Assembly: GCA_004193205.1 (NCBI GenBank)
Contig: RZUM01000004.1
Span: 62,001-126,000 of the forward strand
Source of the DNA: Gordonia sediminis
GTDB lineage: Bacteria > Actinomycetota > Actinomycetes > Mycobacteriales > Mycobacteriaceae
DNA length: 64,000 nucleotides
Direction: 5' to 3'
Shown here: positions 54,278 to 63,958 of the stretch, in pieces
Numbering within the stretch: position 1 is the stretch's first letter
Layout: each line of letters opens with the position of its first letter
Notes under the pieces: generated by a model
Database searches by the model: none
Told to the model about the DNA's origin: nothing
What the model saw: only the letters and a program-made list of their open reading frames with translations
Program-made: the position numbers and the translations under genes

Positions 54278-55642
54278 ATGTCCCTGACCGAAGCCCACAC
54301 CACATCACCCCCGAGAACAGAGACATCCATGCTGTCGCGACCCCGATTGCTCGGCTGGTCCACCGGCTTCCTGGCCTCGAACACATTCCTGACCGCACCC
54401 GGCCTGCTGTTGATCATCTACTTGACCAACACCTTGGGCGTGGCTGCCGGCCTGGCCGGTCTCATCGTCGCGCTGCCGAAACTGTGGGACACCCTGCTCA
54501 GCCCCTGGGCCGGAGCACTCAGTGACCGCGAGGCCGCCCGCACCGGTCGACGCCAGCGCCTGATGCGGATCGGCGCCCTGGCCCTGCCCCTGTTCTTCGT
54601 ACTGACCTTCGCCTCGCCGGTCACCGGCAACGCCGGAGCGCTGTGGGTCCTGGTGGCGTTCCTGCTCGCGTCCACCGGATATCTGCTGTTCCAGGTCCCC
54701 CAGACCGCCCTCGCCGCCGAGATGACCGGTTCACCGGTCGAACGGACCCGGATCATGACCTGGCGGTCGATGTTCTTCACGTTCGGATTTCTGATCGGCG
54801 GCGTCATCGCGCCCAAGCTGGTCGGCCACGGCACCATGGCCTCCTACCGAACCATGGCCGTCGTCGTCGGCATCGGCCTCATGATCGCGATGCTCGTGCC
54901 GGTGCGCTCGACGCGGTGGGTCCGCTCCGGCTCCGGCTCCAGCGGTCAAGGCCTCAGCCTGCGTGAATCCTTCCGGACCGCACGTGGCAACAAGGCCTTC
55001 TTCATCCTGGTCACCACCTACGCGCTGATGGTCATCTTCCAGACCATGGCGATGACCGGGCTGCCCTACATCGCCACCTACTACCTGGGTGGCCAGGCGA
55101 AAACCGCCATCGTGTTTCTCGTGCTCACCATCGGAAGCGCGCTGTCCGCCCCGCTGATCGGCCGCTACACCCGCCGTATCGGCAAGCCGCGCATGTTCAC
55201 CCTCATGATCTGCGCATGGGCCATCGCCGCGGCCGCCTTCTACCCGGCCGTCAAGTCCGGCCTGCTCCCCACCCTCATCGTCGCGGCCCTGATCGGCGTC
55301 GCCACCATGGGTACCCAGGTCCCCCTGTTCGCCATGCTGCCCGACACCATCGCCGCCGACACCCAGCGCACCGGACGAGACCAGGCCGGCGCCTTCACCG
55401 GACTGTGGACCGCCGCCGACAACGGTTCCCACGCCCTCGGCCCCCTCTGTTACAGCCTCATCCTCGCCGCGACCGGCTTCGTGTCGTCCACCCACGCGAT
55501 CACCCAGTCCTCGACCGCACTGGAGGGTCTGCTGCTCGGATTCTCGCTCATCCCCGCCACCCTCCTGCTGTGCCTGCTCCCGCTGGTCCGCCGCTACCGC
55601 AACACCGACGCCGGCCGACTCGGCAACACCACCGCGGTCTGA
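54278..55642 (+). CDS. MFS transporter, glycoside-pentoside-hexuronide (GPH) type
   Basis: A 454-aa protein with about 12 membrane segments. The sequence LLLIIYLTNTLGVAAGLAGLIVALPKLWDTLLSPWAGALSDREAARTGRRQRL is the hallmark of GPH/MelB-like cation symporters (MFS_2): a charged Lys-x3-Asp in helix 2 (cation and substrate site) and the GxxSDR loop. Arginine-rich loops at the cytoplasmic ends are typical. Good GGAAGGA ribosome-binding site before the ATG at 54278. Lying between AraC and a signal-less sulfatase, it is the likely importer of the sulfated substrate, which might be a sulfated sugar or steroid-like compound. Confidence 0.88.
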   Translation: MSLTEAHTTSPPRTETSMLSRPRLLGWSTGFLASNTFLTAPGLLLIIYLTNTLGVAAGLAGLIVALPKLWDTLLSPWAGALSDREAARTGRRQRLMRIGALALPLFFVLTFASPVTGNAGALWVLVAFLLASTGYLLFQVPQTALAAEMTGSPVERTRIMTWRSMFFTFGFLIGGVIAPKLVGHGTMASYRTMAVVVGIGLMIAMLVPVRSTRWVRSGSGSSGQGLSLRESFRTARGNKAFFILVTTYALMVIFQTMAMTGLPYIATYYLGGQAKTAIVFLVLTIGSALSAPLIGRYTRRIGKPRMFTLMICAWAIAAAAFYPAVKSGLLPTLIVAALIGVATMGTQVPLFAMLPDTIAADTQRTGRDQAGAFTGLWTAADNGSHALGPLCYSLILAATGFVSSTHAITQSSTALEGLLLGFSLIPATLLLCLLPLVRRYRNTDAGRLGNTTAV

Positions 55643-55787
55643 CCCACCGCCCGACCCCACTCGAACTGCAACACCCGGGTGGGTTCGCTTTCGCCAGAAC
55701 CGGACCCACCCGCGGTGCTGCTCTTTACACGTCGCGACAACGTCTGCGCCACAACATTATTTGCCACACAATCATTGAGGAACCATC

Positions 55788-58139
55788 ATGAGCCGCGAAC
55801 ACCTGCCGCTACAGCCCGAACCGTTCACCGGGAAGATCGGCGTGACCTACCAGGATTCCCGGGCGGGTGTGATGAGCCCGCCGTCGGCACCCGCGGGAGC
55901 ACCGAACGTCGTGGTCATCATGCTTGACGACGTCGGCTTCGGGCAGCCCAGCGTGAGCGGCGGGCCGGCGCGGACGCCGCGCCTGGAACAACTCGCCGCC
56001 GAGGGCGCCTTCTACAACCGGTTCCACACCACCGCCCTCTGCTCGCCCACCCGCGCGGCGCTCCTGTCGGGACGCAACCACCATTCGGTGCATTCCGGCA
56101 ACATCATGGAGCTGGCGACCGCGTTCCCCGGCTACGACGGACAGTGGGGCCCCGAATCCGCTTCCGTCGCCGAGGTTCTCAAGCTCAACGGCTACAGCAC
56201 GGCCGCGTTCGGCAAGTGGCACAACACACCCGACCACGAGACCAGTGCCGCGGGTCCGTTCGACCGCTGGCCGACCGGCAAGGGCTTCGAGTACTACTGG
56301 GGGTTCCTGGGCGGTGAGGCCGACCAGTGGAACACCCCGTTGTGGGAGAACACCAGCCCGGTCGAGCGCCCCGCCGACGCCGGCGAGAACTGGCACTTCA
56401 CCGAGGCGATGGCGGACAAGGCCATCGAGTGGATGACGAATCAGAAGGCCTCGGCCCCCGACAAGCCCTTCTTCGTCTTCTGGACCCCGGGTGCGGCGCA
56501 CGCGCCCCATCACGTCGACAAAGAGTGGTCGGATCGGTACCGCGGCGCGTTCGACCACGGCTGGGATCGCGAGCGGCAGTTGACGTTCGAACGCCAGAAA
56601 GCCCTGGGCATCATCCCCGACGACACCGAGTTGACCCCCCGCCCGGACGAGATCCCGGCCTGGGACGAACAATCCGACGACGCCAAGCGGCTGTACGCCC
56701 GGATGCAGGAAGTGTTCGCCGGGTTCCTGGAGCACACCGATGCCCAGGCGGGCCGCCTCCTCGACGCACTCGACACCCTCGGGGTCGCCGACAACACGCT
56801 CGTCGTCTACATCATCGGCGACAACGGGCCCAGTGCCGAGGGAACACTCACCGGCACGCTGAACAACATGAAGACGCAGCACGGCTTCAGCGACGACCTG
56901 GAGACGATGCTGGCGCACATCGACGAGATCGGCGGTCCGAACCACGAGAACCACTACCCGGTGCCGTGGTGCTGGGCGGGCTCCTCCCCGTTCCAGTGGA
57001 TGAAGCAGGTGGCCTCGCACTTCGGTGGCACCCGCAACGGACTCGTCATGCGCTATCCCGGACGCATCGACGACAACGACACCGTGCGCTCCCAGTTCCA
57101 CCACGTGATCGACATCGCGCCGACCATCCTCGAGGCCGTCGGCATCCCGCACCCGACCCACGTGAACGGCGCGGCGCAGACCCCCGTCGAGGGCACGTCG
57201 ATGGCCTACACCTGGACCGACGCCGTTGCCGACGACCGGCACGTAACCCAGTACTTCGAGATGTTCGGCAACCGCGCCATCTACCACGAGGGCTGGGTCG
57301 CGGGCTGCAAGCACAAGACCCCGTGGCAGATGCGCGGTTCCGCCGATTTCGCTGCGGATGCCTGGGAGTTGTACAACGTCGACGAGGACTTCTCGCAGGC
57401 CCACGATCTTGCCGCAGAGCACCCCGAGAAGCTCCGTGAGCTGCAGGACCTGTTCATGGCCGAGGCCGCCAAGTACAACGTGCTGCCGCTGGACGATCGA
57501 TTCTCGGAGCGCGCGGACGTGAGCCTGCGCCCGAGCCATATCGCCGGCAAGAAGAACTTCACGTACTTTCCGGGAACCGTCCGCGTTCCGGAGACCTCGT
57601 CGCCGCCGATCAAGAACGTCGATCATGTTCTCTCCGCCGAGATCGAGATCGTCGGCAGCGGCACGGAGGGCGTGTTGATCTCCTGCGGCGGGCGTACGGC
57701 CGGGTACACGTTCTTCGTGCAGGACGGCAAACTGCACTGGGAGCACAACTGGTTCGGAGAGCATCGATATCGGGTGTCCTCGGACGCGCCGTTGCCGGTC
57801 GGCCGCTACGTCGTGTCGGCTCAGATCGAGTGCGACGAGCCGGGCACGCTCGGCACGGGAGGATGGGTCACGTTGCGCGCGGGCGCCGAGGTGATCGGTG
57901 CCGGCACCTTCGCGCAACAGGTGCCGATGCGGTACACGGTCCAGGAGTCGTTCGACATCGGCTGCGATCTGATCACGCCGGTGTCGAAGGCCTACGAGTC
58001 ACCGTTCCGGTTCACCGGGAAGCTGCATCGGGCGATGGTCGACATCGATTCGGGGCAGTCCTTCGACGAGGTGGCCACCGAGGAAGCCAAGCTTGCGGCC
58101 TCCGAGTTGTCGTCACGTATCTTCATGGCGACCCAGTAA
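55788..58139 (+). CDS. Type I arylsulfatase, paralogue 2
   Basis: A 783-aa sulfatase closely related in architecture to the one at 50658. Formylglycine motif FHTTALCSPTRAALLSGRNH with Cys85, metal Asp pair in VIMLDDVGFG (47-48), IIGDNGPSAEG and WCWAGSSPFQWMKQVASHFGGTRNG. A beta-rich C-terminal part (SAEIEIVGSGTEGVLISCGGRTAGY) follows. No signal peptide is visible. GAGGA precedes the ATG. It is 145 bp behind the GPH transporter on the same strand and may be co-transcribed with it or have its own promoter in the AT-richer gap. Together the two enzymes may handle two sulfate esters or both ends of one substrate. Confidence 0.95.
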   Translation: MSREHLPLQPEPFTGKIGVTYQDSRAGVMSPPSAPAGAPNVVVIMLDDVGFGQPSVSGGPARTPRLEQLAAEGAFYNRFHTTALCSPTRAALLSGRNHHSVHSGNIMELATAFPGYDGQWGPESASVAEVLKLNGYSTAAFGKWHNTPDHETSAAGPFDRWPTGKGFEYYWGFLGGEADQWNTPLWENTSPVERPADAGENWHFTEAMADKAIEWMTNQKASAPDKPFFVFWTPGAAHAPHHVDKEWSDRYRGAFDHGWDRERQLTFERQKALGIIPDDTELTPRPDEIPAWDEQSDDAKRLYARMQEVFAGFLEHTDAQAGRLLDALDTLGVADNTLVVYIIGDNGPSAEGTLTGTLNNMKTQHGFSDDLETMLAHIDEIGGPNHENHYPVPWCWAGSSPFQWMKQVASHFGGTRNGLVMRYPGRIDDNDTVRSQFHHVIDIAPTILEAVGIPHPTHVNGAAQTPVEGTSMAYTWTDAVADDRHVTQYFEMFGNRAIYHEGWVAGCKHKTPWQMRGSADFAADAWELYNVDEDFSQAHDLAAEHPEKLRELQDLFMAEAAKYNVLPLDDRFSERADVSLRPSHIAGKKNFTYFPGTVRVPETSSPPIKNVDHVLSAEIEIVGSGTEGVLISCGGRTAGYTFFVQDGKLHWEHNWFGEHRYRVSSDAPLPVGRYVVSAQIECDEPGTLGTGGWVTLRAGAEVIGAGTFAQQVPMRYTVQESFDIGCDLITPVSKAYESPFRFTGKLHRAMVDIDSGQSFDEVATEEAKLAASELSSRIFMATQ

Positions 58140-58142
58140 CGC

Positions 58143-58184
58143 CGGAGTGCTGGGGGGCGGAGTGCTGGGGGGGCCGGAGTGCTG
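58143..58184. repeat. Three short direct repeats downstream of sulfatase 2
   Basis: CGGAGTGCTG is repeated three times (from 58143, 58158 and 58175); the first two are followed by G runs. The array lies 4 bases after the sulfatase stop and is rich in G. No function is evident. Confidence 0.7.
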
Positions 58185-58244
58185 TGCGATGTTCGAGGTT
58201 CCGGTCCGATCAGGCGGTGCCGTATCCGCCCCCGCCGGCCGGGA

Positions 58245-58643
58245 TCAGGGGGCGATGGCGATCAGCGCGACCGCTGGTAGCACAGACGACGCAACGGTCC
58301 CCTTGACGCTGTTTCCGCGCGGCAGCCAGTACCCGAGCAGGTCGGCGATGCCCATGAACAACGACGTGAGCAGCATGTAGATGGTGCTGACGACCACAAC
58401 GGTGGTCCCGGTCGACTCGTCGCCGAAGTTCACCATCCACAGCCCACTGAGAGCGCCCACTCCTGCGAGTGCGTTGCGGGCGCCGATGCAGAACGACCAC
58501 AGGTGCACATTCCGGATGCCGTTGGGCTCGATGCCGAGGAACCTCTGGACCCAGGGTCGATCGACCAGGAACGCCTCCAACGGGAAGACGGCGATCAGGA
58601 CGAGCGCCGAGACGCCGACGCACACCTGCGCGAGTGCGTTCAC
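58245..58643 (-). CDS. DUF1304 small membrane protein
   Basis: A 132-aa hydrophobic protein with four membrane segments and the DUF1304 signature: ALIAVFPLEAFLVDRPWVQRFLGIEPN-type block (VFPLEAFLVDRPWVQRFLGI) and FCIGARNALAGVGALSGLWM. The family is of unknown function and often occurs beside small regulators and tailoring enzymes. Its start overlaps the methyltransferase stop by 4 nt (ATGA-type, 58640-58643), so it is co-translated with it. The 105 bp between it and the sulfatase stop contain only the short repeats. Confidence 0.85.
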   Translation of the reverse strand: MNALAQVCVGVSALVLIAVFPLEAFLVDRPWVQRFLGIEPNGIRNVHLWSFCIGARNALAGVGALSGLWMVNFGDESTGTTVVVVSTIYMLLTSLFMGIADLLGYWLPRGNSVKGTVASSVLPAVALIAIAP

Positions 58644-59734
58644 AACCGCCCTCCTGTGCTGATGGCTTCGATGAGCGAGATGGTCGAGATCGTCGGCACG
58701 ACCCGCGTCATGCGGAACCCCGCCCGGTCGAGCAGGGTCGCGAACTCCCGTTCGGTGCGCTCCCGGCCACCGACGAAGATCATCATGTCGAGGTCGAGGC
58801 TCTTGGCGAAGTGCGGCGTGTTGCCGGGCGGGACCACGCTCTCCATCAGGAGCAGGGTGGCGCCGCTCGGCATGTGGCGTCGGACGTTGGCCAGGATCGT
58901 GGTGGCTTGTCCATCGTCGAAGTCGTGGAGCACGCGCCGCAACACGTAGAGGTCACCGTCGGAGGGAGCGTTCTCGAAGAACGACCCGGCCTCGATCCGA
59001 CAGCGCGCAAGGACGCCCGCCGCCCGCAGGTGCTTCTCGGCGTCACCGACGAGGGCCTCTCGTTCCTGCAGCACCCCTTTGGCCGACGGTGCTGCGCCGA
59101 GGATGAGCGCGAGCAATTGTCCGTGCCCACCTCCGATGTCGACGATCGTCGAGTACCGCGTGAAGTCGTATGCCACCTCCACGGTCGGCCAGTCCAGAGC
59201 CGACAACCGGGTCATCGCGTCGTTGAACGTGGCGGCGAACCCTGGGTGCTCGTCGACGTAGTCCCACATGGGCATGCCGAGCACCTTTTCGGCGGACGGC
59301 ATGCCGGTCTCCACGGAGTGGGCCAGCTGGCCCCACGGCCCCTGATAGGCCGAATCACCGAGCATCAGCACGACCGGAAGCATCGAGTCGCTGGTGCCCG
59401 AGCGCAGCCGTTCGGCCACCGGAGTCAGGCCGAAGCGGCCCTGCGGGTCCTCGCGGAAGATCCCGAAGCCGGCGCAGGCACGTAGCAGGCGGTACGTGGG
59501 GTCGGGATCGGACCCCACCTCCGCCGCGACGTCGTGCGCGGCCAGCGGGCCGTTCGCCAGTACGTCGGCGATGCCGAGCCTTGCTGCGGCGTAGACGGCC
59601 TGGGTCGCCATGAAGCCGGAGGCGAGCTCGAGCAGGCAGACCTCGGGCGGCGCCATCCGCTGGGTCAGTGACTGCAGCGCGGTCCGCAGGGTGGTGGCTG
59701 CCCGGACCACGCGGGCGGGAGGAAGTCGGGTCAT
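58640..59734 (-). CDS. SAM-dependent O-methyltransferase (family 2, acetylserotonin OMT-like)
   Basis: A 364-aa methyltransferase of small molecules. N-terminal dimerisation domain (VCLLELASGFMATQAVYAAARLGIADVL; DPTYRLLRACAGFGIF) and SAM-binding domain with motif IVDIGGGHGQLLALIL near residues 188-203 and DLYVLRRVLHDFDDGQATTIL, the catalytic His region. Plant-type and bacterial polyketide O-methyltransferases share this layout. The ATG at 59734 (MTRLPPARVV) has AAGGGA upstream; an earlier ATG lies in the operator region. It is divergent from a MarR gene across two palindromes, so expression is probably induced by a MarR ligand, likely an aromatic or quinone. Confidence 0.93.
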   Translation of the reverse strand: MTRLPPARVVRAATTLRTALQSLTQRMAPPEVCLLELASGFMATQAVYAAARLGIADVLANGPLAAHDVAAEVGSDPDPTYRLLRACAGFGIFREDPQGRFGLTPVAERLRSGTSDSMLPVVLMLGDSAYQGPWGQLAHSVETGMPSAEKVLGMPMWDYVDEHPGFAATFNDAMTRLSALDWPTVEVAYDFTRYSTIVDIGGGHGQLLALILGAAPSAKGVLQEREALVGDAEKHLRAAGVLARCRIEAGSFFENAPSDGDLYVLRRVLHDFDDGQATTILANVRRHMPSGATLLLMESVVPPGNTPHFAKSLDLDMMIFVGGRERTEREFATLLDRAGFRMTRVVPTISTISLIEAISTGGRL

Positions 59735-59752
59735 CGCGGATCCCTTATGATC

Positions 59753-59767
59753 GTCAGCAATGCTGAC
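59753..59767. promoter_or_regulatory. MarR operator-like palindrome 1
   Basis: GTCAGCA, then A, then TGCTGAC: a perfect 7-bp inverted repeat 19 bp before the methyltransferase ATG. The same half-site recurs at 59778, with centres 25 bp apart. Confidence 0.85.
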
Positions 59768-59777
59768 CATCAGTATG

Positions 59778-59792
59778 GTCAGCAATACTGAC
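59778..59792. promoter_or_regulatory. MarR operator-like palindrome 2
   Basis: GTCAGCA-A-TACTGAC: the same palindrome as at 59753 with one mismatch, 18 bp before the MarR ATG. A 6-bp inverted repeat, GACCAT with ATGGTC, fills the space between the two sites. Two sites about 2.4 helical turns apart fit two regulator dimers on nearly the same face. Confidence 0.82.
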
Positions 59793-59809
59793 TATTGTCA
59801 AGGGGATCT

Positions 59810-60229
59810 ATGGACGTCGCCACGCTCATGTTCGTCGCCTACCGCGCGATGGACGACCAGGTGATCCGCGCCATGCGGGAGGCCGGCGTCAAGGTGACCG
59901 TTGCGCAGGCCCGGCTCGCCCAGCGGATCGCCGAGGACGGCTCTCGCCTGACCGACCTCGCCGAGCAGTCGCAGGTCACCAAGCAGACCGCAAGCCTGTT
60001 GGTCGCGGCGCTGGAACGGGAAGGACTCGTCGAGCGTACCCCGGATCCGCTCGACGGCCGGGCGCAGCTCATCCGGTTCACCCGAAAGGGGAAAGCCGCG
60101 TCGACGCGGGCTCGCGAGGTGGTGATGGGCGTCGAGCAGGAATGGAACGACTACCTCGGCCCCGAACTGGCAGGATGCCTTCGAGAGGCGCTCACGAAAC
60201 TCCGCGAGATCACCGATCCGTACCGGTGA
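59810..60229 (+). CDS. MarR-family transcriptional regulator (second)
   Basis: A 139-aa MarR regulator with winged-helix core LTDLAEQSQVTKQTASLLVAALEREGLVERTPDPLDGRAQLIRFTRKGKA. The ATG at 59810 (MDVATLMFVAYR) has an AAGGGGA ribosome-binding site. It diverges from the O-methyltransferase gene; the two operator-like palindromes between them make it the likely repressor of both. It is only distantly similar to the MarR at 50100. After its stop 140 bp separate it from the oxoprolinase stop. Confidence 0.92.
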   Translation: MDVATLMFVAYRAMDDQVIRAMREAGVKVTVAQARLAQRIAEDGSRLTDLAEQSQVTKQTASLLVAALEREGLVERTPDPLDGRAQLIRFTRKGKAASTRAREVVMGVEQEWNDYLGPELAGCLREALTKLREITDPYR

Positions 60230-60370
60230 CTCGGGTACACATCCTGAGGCCAGGAATACCGACTCGCGACCCTTCCGGCCGCCGATCCGGATCTGTCGAT
60301 CACCCACCTCCCGGCCACCGCGCCCGCGCCCCAGCCACCGGCGCCGAACCCCGCTGCGCCGGTGGCTGAT

Positions 60371-63300
60371 TCAGCCGTATCCACCGCCACCGGGAGTCTC
60401 GATGACCAGGGTGTCGCCGGGCCGGACCTCGGTCGAGTCGCACCCGGCCAACTCGACGGTGGTACCGTCGGCGCGTTCGACACGGTTGTGTCCCAACGCC
60501 CCCGGCGCGCCGCCGGCCATCCCGTAAGGCGGCACGCGCCGGTGTCCGGACAGGGTGCTCACCACCATCGGCTCGGTGAACTCGATCCGACGGACACCGC
60601 CGTCACCGCCGTGCCAACGTCCGGCACCGCCGCTGCCCCGGCGGATGCCGAACTCCCGCAACAGCACCGGAAAACGCCATTCCAGAACCTCCGGATCGGT
60701 GAGCCGTGAGTTGGTCATGTGCGTCTGTACGACCGACGCGCCATCGAACCCGTCCCCCGCACCGGAACCGGAACCGAGGGTTTCGTAGTACTGGTGGCGC
60801 GCGTTGCCGAAGGTGACGTTGTTCATCGTCCCGGACCCTTCCGCCTGCACCCGCAGCGCGCCGAACAGCGCGCCGGTGATGGCCTGCGAGGTCTCGACGT
60901 TGCCGGCGACCACCGCGGCCGGGTAAGCGGGTGCGAGCATCGTCGCGGCCGGGATGACGATGTGCAGCGGCCGCAGGCAGCCGTCGTTGAGCGGGATCTC
61001 GTCGGCGACAAGGGTGCGGAACACGTAGAGCACTGCGGCGGTGACCACCGACGACGGCGCGTTGAAGTTGGTGTCCAATTGCGGCGAGGTTCCGGTGAAG
61101 TCGATGGTCGCACTGCGGGTTTCGCGGTCCACGGCGATGCGCACGGCGATCGTCGCACCCGAATCCGTGGTGTAGCGGTAGTCGCCGTCGTCGAGCCGGT
61201 CGATGACACGACGGACCGCTTCCTCGGCGTTGTCCTGGACGTGACGCATGTAGGCCTGTACCACGTCGAGGCCGAAGTGGTCGATCATCTTGCCGACCTC
61301 GTCGACCCCCTTCTGGTTGGCGGCGACCTGCGCGCGGAGGTCGGCGAGGTTGGTGTCGGGATTGCGGGAACCGAACGGCCCTCCGGTGAGCAGCCGTCGG
61401 GTCGCCGACTCGCGGAAGTGTCCGCCCTCGGCCAGTAGCCAGTTGTCGAACAGCACGCCCTCCTCGTGGATGTCGTGACTGTTCGCCGGCATCGATCCCG
61501 GGGTGATCCCGCCGATCTCGGCGTGATGGCCGCGGGAGGCGACGAAGAACAAGATGTGCTCGCCCGCAGCGTCGAAGACCGGGGTCACCACCGTGACGTC
61601 CGGCAGGTGGGTACCGCCGTGGTAGGGGTCGTTGACCGCGTACACGTCGCCGGGCCTCATGGCGCCGCGGCGGCGGACCACTTCTTTGACGGTCGCTCCC
61701 ATCGAACCGAGATGGACCGGGATGTGCGGTGCGTTGGCCACCAGGTCGCCGTCAGGATCGAACAGGGCGCACGAGAAGTCGAGGCGTTCACGGATATTCA
61801 CCGACTGGGCGGTCGACTCGAGCCGGAAACCCATCTGCTCGGCGATCGACATGAACAGGTTGTTGAAGATCTCGAGCAGGACCGGATCGGCCTCGGTGCC
61901 CGCATCCGGAGCCGCAGGGGCGACGACGCGCTCGACGAGCAGATGTCCCGACGGCGCCATCGTCGCGCGCCAACCGTCGTCGACGACGGTGGTGGCGTTG
62001 GCCTCGGCGATGATGGCCGGTCCGGTGATCGTGTCCCCCACCCGCATCCGCTCCCGGTGACTCAGCGGGGCGTCACGCCACGATCCGTCCGCGTAGACAC
62101 CGACGGTGTCCGGTGCGCCGGCCGCATCGACGACCTGAAACGCCAAGTCGGACAAATCAGTTTGATCGGTGAGCCCGGTCGCCTCCACCGAGATCGTCGC
62201 CGCGATCAACGGACGGTCCATGAGGAACGAGTACGTCTCACGGTGGGCGGTTTCGAAGGCGGTGGTCATCTCGTCGAGCTCGGCCAGACGGACCGCGATC
62301 GCGGTGTCGGTGCCGTCATAGCGCACATGCACCCGGCGAACCACCCGGATCCGCTCGCGTCGGATGCCCTCGTCGAGCAGTTCGGCACGGGCTGCCTGCT
62401 CGAGGGAGTCCGCGACGGCGGCGAGCCGGTCGAGAGCTGCGGCGTCGAGTCCGATCTCCACCGACTGCTCGCGCATCGCGGTGGTGTCGGCCAGGCCGAT
62501 CCCGAGCGCGGAGAGCACACCGGCCATCGGCGGGACGAGCACGGTACGGATACCGAGCGCATCGGCGACCGCGCACGCATGCTGCCCACCGGCACCGCCG
62601 AAGGTCGTCAGCACATACCGGGTCACGTCGTGCCCCTTTTGGACCGAGATCTTCTTGACCGCATTGGCCATGTTGGTCACCGCGATCTGAAGGAAGCCCT
62701 CGGCGACCTGTTCGGGCGAGCGCCGGTCACCGGTGGCCGCGGCGATGTCGGCGGCCAGTTCGACGAAACGCCGCCGCACGATCTCGGCATCCAGCGTCTG
62801 CGTTCCGTCGGGGCCGAACACCGCCGGGAAATGCTCGGGCTGGATGCGGCCGAGCATCACGTTCGCGTCGGTGACGGCGAGTGGACCACCGCCCCGGTAG
62901 CAGGCCGGACCGGGGTCGGCGCCGGCCGAGTCCGGGCCGACACGATAGCGGGTGCCGTCGAAATGCAGGATCGATCCGCCGCCCGCCGCCACCGTGTGGA
63001 TGTCGAGCATGGGGGCACGCAACCGGACCCCGGCCACCTGGGTGTCGAACACCCGCTCGTATTCACCGGCGAAGTGCGACACGTCGGTGGAGGTACCTCC
63101 CATGTCGAAGCCGATGACGTGGTCGAATCCGGCCAGCGCGGACATCCGGACCATGCCGACGATGCCGCCGGCCGGGCCGGACAGGATGGCGTCCTTGCCG
63201 CGGAAGTGCCCCGCTTCGGCGAGCCCGCCGTTGGACTGCATGAACATCAGTCGCACACCGCGCATCTGGTCGGCGACCTGCTCGACATAGCGACGCAGCA

Positions 63301-63958
63301 CCGGGGACAGGTAGGCGTCGACCACCGTGGTGTCCCCGCGCGGAACGAGTTTCATCAGTGGGCTCGCTTCCGACGACAGCGAGATCTGGTCGAAGCCGAT
63401 CTGCTCGGCGAGTTTGCCGATCTCCACCTCGTGCGCCGGGTGCAGGTAACTGTGCAGGCACACCACCGCGACGGCGCGGATGCCGTCGGCGTGCGCCTGC
63501 CGCAGCCGTTCGCCGAGTTGCCCGAGATCCGGCGCCCGCAGCACCGTGCCGTCGGCCGTGATCCGCTCGTCGACCTCGACGACCCGCTCGTACAACATTT
63601 CCGGCAGCACGATGTGCCGGTCGAAGATGCGGGGACGATTCTGGTAGCCGATGCGCAGCGCGTCGCCGAAACCGCGCGTGATCACCAGCAGCGTGCGCTC
63701 CCCCGTACGCTCCAGCAGTGCGTTGGTCGCCACGGTGGTGCCCATCCGCACCGCCTCCACGTCCGCGACCGGGATGGGCTCGCCGTCGGGGGTCGTCGTG
63801 AGCAGGGCCCGGATCCCGGCCACCGCCGCGTCGCGGTAGCGGGCGGGGTCCTCCGAGAGCAGCTTGTGTGTCAGCAGGCGTCCGTCGGGCCGGCGCGCCA
63901 CGATGTCGGTGAACGTGCCGCCCCGGTCAACCCAGAACTGCCATCCCGCATCCGCCAT
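60371..63958 (-). CDS. 5-oxoprolinase-type hydantoinase A/B fusion
   Basis: A 1195-aa ATP-dependent amidohydrolase. Residues 1-680 are the hydantoinase A half: [27 protein letters not shown] (ATP/Mg loop), [42 protein letters not shown], and [28 protein letters not shown] with the sugar-kinase-like motif. Residues about 690-1195 are the hydantoinase B half ([73 protein letters not shown]). Both halves in one chain match eukaryotic and many bacterial 5-oxoprolinases, which open 5-oxoproline to glutamate with ATP; related enzymes act on hydantoins, so the substrate is not certain. GGAAGGG precedes the ATG at 63958. Confidence 0.92.
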   Translation of the reverse strand: MADAGWQFWVDRGGTFTDIVARRPDGRLLTHKLLSEDPARYRDAAVAGIRALLTTTPDGEPIPVADVEAVRMGTTVATNALLERTGERTLLVITRGFGDALRIGYQNRPRIFDRHIVLPEMLYERVVEVDERITADGTVLRAPDLGQLGERLRQAHADGIRAVAVVCLHSYLHPAHEVEIGKLAEQIGFDQISLSSEASPLMKLVPRGDTTVVDAYLSPVLRRYVEQVADQMRGVRLMFMQSNGGLAEAGHFRGKDAILSGPAGGIVGMVRMSALAGFDHVIGFDMGGTSTDVSHFAGEYERVFDTQVAGVRLRAPMLDIHTVAAGGGSILHFDGTRYRVGPDSAGADPGPACYRGGGPLAVTDANVMLGRIQPEHFPAVFGPDGTQTLDAEIVRRRFVELAADIAAATGDRRSPEQVAEGFLQIAVTNMANAVKKISVQKGHDVTRYVLTTFGGAGGQHACAVADALGIRTVLVPPMAGVLSALGIGLADTTAMREQSVEIGLDAAALDRLAAVADSLEQAARAELLDEGIRRERIRVVRRVHVRYDGTDTAIAVRLAELDEMTTAFETAHRETYSFLMDRPLIAATISVEATGLTDQTDLSDLAFQVVDAAGAPDTVGVYADGSWRDAPLSHRERMRVGDTITGPAIIAEANATTVVDDGWRATMAPSGHLLVERVVAPAAPDAGTEADPVLLEIFNNLFMSIAEQMGFRLESTAQSVNIRERLDFSCALFDPDGDLVANAPHIPVHLGSMGATVKEVVRRRGAMRPGDVYAVNDPYHGGTHLPDVTVVTPVFDAAGEHILFFVASRGHHAEIGGITPGSMPANSHDIHEEGVLFDNWLLAEGGHFRESATRRLLTGGPFGSRNPDTNLADLRAQVAANQKGVDEVGKMIDHFGLDVVQAYMRHVQDNAEEAVRRVIDRLDDGDYRYTTDSGATIAVRIAVDRETRSATIDFTGTSPQLDTNFNAPSSVVTAAVLYVFRTLVADEIPLNDGCLRPLHIVIPAATMLAPAYPAAVVAGNVETSQAITGALFGALRVQAEGSGTMNNVTFGNARHQYYETLGSGSGAGDGFDGASVVQTHMTNSRLTDPEVLEWRFPVLLREFGIRRGSGGAGRWHGGDGGVRRIEFTEPMVVSTLSGHRRVPPYGMAGGAPGALGHNRVERADGTTVELAGCDSTEVRPGDTLVIETPGGGGYG

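Noticed and set aside
55809-57917. 702-aa minus-strand frame opposite sulfatase 2
   Set aside because: Antisense shadow of a sulfatase with intact active-site motifs on the plus strand.
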